From DATJHM01 sp035493895 (GTDB lineage Bacteria; Chloroflexota; Ktedonobacteria; Ktedonobacterales; Ktedonobacteraceae), in assembly GCA_035493895.1 (NCBI GenBank), contig DATJHM010000325.1:1-6738 (forward strand): 6,738 nt of DNA, in the 5' to 3' direction. The notes under the pieces were generated by a model. It was given only the letters and a program-made list of their open reading frames with translations, did not search any database and was not told where the DNA came from. Positions within the stretch are counted from its first letter, which is position 1; each line of letters begins with the position of its first letter. Position numbers and translations under genes: made by a program. Positions 4,820 to 6,738 of the stretch are shown piece after piece.

Positions 4820-6214
4820 TCAGAATATAGGGAGATAGCGGTCAATCTCCCATTGATGAACATGGCGGTGATACTCGTTCCATTCGATTCCTTTGACATC
4901 CAGAAATCCCTCGAAAATCGAGTCCCCAAGCACCTCGCGAAGCAGGGTATCCTCACGCAACGCTTCCAGCGCTTCACCCAGATTTATAGGAAGCAGGCGA
5001 GCACGGGGACGCAACCACTCACTCTCTTCCTGCGAGAAGAGCGTTTCATCCATTGCCGGAGGCAGCGTCAGTTTGCGCTGAATACCATCCAGGCCCGCAC
5101 GCAGCATACAGGCGAGGGCAAGATAGGGATTGCAGCTCGGATCGCTACAGCGTAGCTCAATACGCATGGAGGATTGCGGAAGCGTGTTGAGGTGAGGCAC
5201 ACGAATCAGGGCCTGACGATTGATGCGGCCCCAGTTAATATAAACGGGCGCTTCAAAGCCACGCACCAGACGTTTATAAGAGTTCACCAGTGGCGCAAGA
5301 ATAGCACACATAGAGCGAGCATGCGCCAGCTGTCCGGCAATAAAGTAGCGCCCAATCTCGGATAGACCATATTCGGCCTGCTCGTCAAGAAAAGCATTCT
5401 TGCCCGTGTCGCGTTTGCGCAATTGCTGATGGATATGGAGTCCGGAGCCATTGATGCCAAAAAACGGTTTGGGCAGAAAGGTTGCGTAGAGATTATGGTG
5501 GGCCGCAAGCGCCTTGATGACATACTTAGAGGTGGTCAGCGCATCGGCGATCCGCAGGGCTTCGTCGGGCTCGAAATCGAGTTCATGTTGTCCGGCCGCA
5601 ACCTCGTGATGACTGGCCTCAATACGAATATCCATTTTATGTAAAGTATGTACAATTTGACGCCGGACAGTGGTTGCCAGGTCGGTTGAGAGATCGAAGT
5701 AGCTGCCGCGATCACGGGCCAGAGGAGTGGGCTTCTCGCCATCAAAGTGCAGCAGATAAAATTCGAGCTCGGGCGCTACATGATAGTTATAGCCCATCTG
5801 TTGCGCAATATCGAGCGTGCGAATGAGAGCTGCGCGTGGATCGCCATCGAAGCTCTCGCCATCGGGAGTACGCACATTACAGATAACACGAGCGACAACA
5901 TCACCAGTGGTGGCGATAGCGTGAAGTTGCTCACGTGTAGAGGCAGACCATACGGTATCAGGATGTACACGGAAGGTGGTAAGGTCAGGAAAGAGGTACA
6001 TATCGCTTTCCGCCACACGTGCAAATCCTTCAATAGAGGAACCATCAAACCACTTGCCGTGGGTGATACATTCTGCGAATTGTTCAACTGGTATAAGTAC
6101 ACACTTTGCCATACCGACTACATCGGTAAACTCCAGATTGACAAAACGTACCCGTTCACGATCGATTGTCGCCATCACCTGCCCTCGCAGGTCCTGTGCT
6201 GATCCTTCTGCCAT
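4820..6214 (-). CDS. glnA: Type I glutamine synthetase (GSI-alpha-like)
   Basis: The ATP-dependent ligase makes glutamine from glutamate and ammonia, a cytoplasmic dodecamer in this family. At 464 residues, without the long GSI-beta insertion, it fits GSI-alpha. Landmarks: FTDVVG (29-34), DGSSIEGF (57-64) with Asp57 for ammonium, metal ligands Glu149/Glu151 (APELEFYLL), Glu204 and Glu211 (AAGQHELDF), His260 (NGSGLHIH), NSYKRLV with the flap Glu321 (GFEAPV), Arg355 (RIELR) and DPSCNPYLA. Arg66 matches the feedback-control Arg of the B. subtilis enzyme. The position of the GSI-beta adenylylation Tyr is Phe393 (ETLFSQEE), so control by adenylylation is not expected. The flap has Arg318 where Pro is usual (LVRGFEAP). 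The ATG at 6214 has GGAGG 10 nt and AGAGG 3 nt upstream; the ATG at 6175 is an alternative. It is transcribed alone, convergent with the glycosyltransferase gene, 35 nt apart. Confidence 0.96.
   Translation of the reverse strand: MAEGSAQDLRGQVMATIDRERVRFVNLEFTDVVGMAKCVLIPVEQFAECITHGKWFDGSSIEGFARVAESDMYLFPDLTTFRVHPDTVWSASTREQLHAIATTGDVVARVICNVRTPDGESFDGDPRAALIRTLDIAQQMGYNYHVAPELEFYLLHFDGEKPTPLARDRGSYFDLSTDLATTVRRQIVHTLHKMDIRIEASHHEVAAGQHELDFEPDEALRIADALTTSKYVIKALAAHHNLYATFLPKPFFGINGSGLHIHQQLRKRDTGKNAFLDEQAEYGLSEIGRYFIAGQLAHARSMCAILAPLVNSYKRLVRGFEAPVYINWGRINRQALIRVPHLNTLPQSSMRIELRCSDPSCNPYLALACMLRAGLDGIQRKLTLPPAMDETLFSQEESEWLRPRARLLPINLGEALEALREDTLLREVLGDSIFEGFLDVKGIEWNEYHRHVHQWEIDRYLPIF
4830..4851 (-). 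terminator. Weak hairpin at the 3' end of glnA
   Basis: GGGAGAT (4830-4836) pairs perfectly with ATCTCCC (4845-4851) around an 8-nt loop. Read on the minus strand it is followed by TATATTCTGATATT, which is T-rich but has no uninterrupted run. It overlaps the last codons of glnA. A smaller CTCAC/GTGAG stem (4769-4785) spans the stop codon of the convergent glycosyltransferase gene. Either may help end transcription in the 35-nt gap, but neither is a classical terminator. Confidence 0.25.
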
Positions 6215-6285
6215 AGTCCTCTTCCCTCCTGGGATCTATGTTAAAGCCAAATTGACAGCTTGTGCTCGAAATGTGCTGTATTTCA

Positions 6286-6306
6286 TTATGGACATAATGT
6301 CTATAA
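6286..6306. promoter_or_regulatory. 21-bp palindrome upstream of glnA (candidate operator)
   Basis: The two arms, TTATGGACAT (6286-6295) and ATGTCTATAA (6297-6306), are complementary at 9 of 10 positions around a central A. A second perfect palindrome, CATTATG-GA-CATAATG (6284-6299), overlaps it. The centre is 82 nt upstream of the glnA ATG, in the expected promoter zone; CATAAT on the minus strand (6285-6290) could be the -10 box, which would put the palindrome across the promoter and point to repression. It does not fit the TGTnA-N7-TnACA site of Bacillus TnrA/GlnR, so the regulator is unknown. Confidence 0.55.
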
Positions 6307-6436
6307 CCTTTGCCCGAATCTTCTCTCACGTAGCATTCTCACATGGAAATCTGGCATCTGTCAAGATGTAGAAAGAAATAAAAATTTTCGGGACCAGCAG
6401 GCATATTTCAGGGAGGAGATGATTGATAGCGTGTAT

Positions 6437-6477
6437 CTCCATCTGTGGGCGTGGTTGATCCGCGTCCACAGATGGAG
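6437..6477. repeat. Long hairpin between the M16 peptidase gene and glnA
   Basis: CTCCATCTGTGG (6437-6448) is perfectly complementary to CCACAGATGGAG (6466-6477). The stem continues inward through GCGTGG / CCGCGT to 18 pairs with a 5-nt loop (TTGAT, 6455-6459), with two G-U wobbles in plus-sense RNA (A-C mismatches on the minus strand). It begins 9 nt past the stop codon of the minus-strand peptidase gene, the place for a terminator, but no T-run follows on either side. Confidence 0.6.
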
Positions 6478-6486
6478 GATGGTGAT

Positions 6487-6738
6487 TTAGAGCGTATTGG
6501 CGACCAGGGCCTCACGGTCCAGTGGTCCAATGGCCGCAAGCGTGAGCGGGCTAAGAGGCGAGAAGCGTTTGAGCACGCGCATGACATGTTCTTGTGTCAC
6601 TGCATCAATTGATTCTTTGACCTCTTGAATAGTTTTGAGCTTGCGCTCATACCACCAGGAGCGCGAGATCGCTCCCATGCGCGCACCGGAGCCTTCACCG
6701 CGCATCACATTCTCGCTCTTGAGCTGGACTTTGGCGCG
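6487..6738 (-). CDS. M16-family (insulinase/PqqL-like) peptidase, C-terminal end only
   Basis: The frame is open to the window edge, so the 5' part of the gene lies outside; the visible part is 83 residues plus the TAA stop. The sequence RAKVQLKSENVMRGEGSGARM, followed by SWWYERKLKTIQEVKESIDAVTQEHV and then LTLAAIGPLDREAL, is the standard end of M16B-type peptidases. It comprises the helix with a basic K-x-Q-L start, a helix with the I-D-A-V-T turn, and the last beta strand L-T-L-A-x-x-G-P. This region belongs to the second, non-catalytic domain; the HxxEH zinc motif would be far upstream, so it cannot be said whether this protein is the active or the inactive member of an M16 pair. Bases resembling internal GTG/ATG starts near 6703-6708 are not true starts because the domain extends past them. 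Confidence 0.85.
   Translation of the reverse strand, partial: RAKVQLKSENVMRGEGSGARMGAISRSWWYERKLKTIQEVKESIDAVTQEHVMRVLKRFSPLSPLTLAAIGPLDREALVANTL

Noticed and set aside
5747..6202. Plus-strand 151-codon frame inside glnA
   Set aside because: Antisense shadow of a highly conserved enzyme; no ribosome binding site or motif.
6252..6257. TTGACA on the plus strand as a -35 box
   Set aside because: No acceptable -10 at 16-18 nt downstream, and no plus-strand gene follows.

Overview
The window looks like chromosomal sequence from a mesophilic bacterium of moderate GC content, most plausibly a Ktedonobacteria-type member of the Chloroflexota. That assignment is inference. It rests on the style of the type I glutamine synthetase, the small secreted NWNPGG-type protein, the divergent YggT-like protein and the long structured intergenic regions. 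No rRNA, tRNA, transposase or CRISPR array is visible.

Layout, left to right. Positions 1-428 hold no convincing gene but are rich in structure: a potential three-way-junction fold (26-120), a repeat motif present twice directly and once inverted (140-276) that allows two mutually exclusive hairpins, and a perfect 14-bp inverted repeat (332-388). A minus-strand gene (429-884, GTG start) encodes a small exported protein. After an AT-rich gap comes a plus-strand MerR/excisionase-type DNA-binding protein (1233-1712) closed by a textbook intrinsic terminator. Convergent to it is a two-helix YggT-like membrane protein (1834-2301, minus).

The central block is a plus-strand three-gene cluster: a short-chain dehydrogenase/reductase (2501-3214) whose extended -10 box predicts a leaderless mRNA, a 6-pyruvoyl-tetrahydropterin synthase-like protein with the animal-type C-x5-H-x-H motif (3268-3678), and a GT4 glycosyltransferase (3675-4784) overlapping it by ATGA. 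Together these match the last biosynthetic steps of a tetrahydrobiopterin-type pterin followed by glycosylation, as known for cyanobacterial biopterin glucoside and Chlorobium limipterin. This is the most interesting hypothesis in the window. A long inverted repeat (2350-2381) lies in the divergent promoter region in front of the cluster.

Convergent to the cluster is glnA (4820-6214, minus), a type I glutamine synthetase of the short GSI-alpha kind, with a near-perfect 21-bp palindrome in its upstream region (6286-6306). Further upstream lies a long hairpin (6437-6477), and the window ends inside the C-terminal end of an M16-type zinc peptidase-family protein (6487 to the edge, minus).
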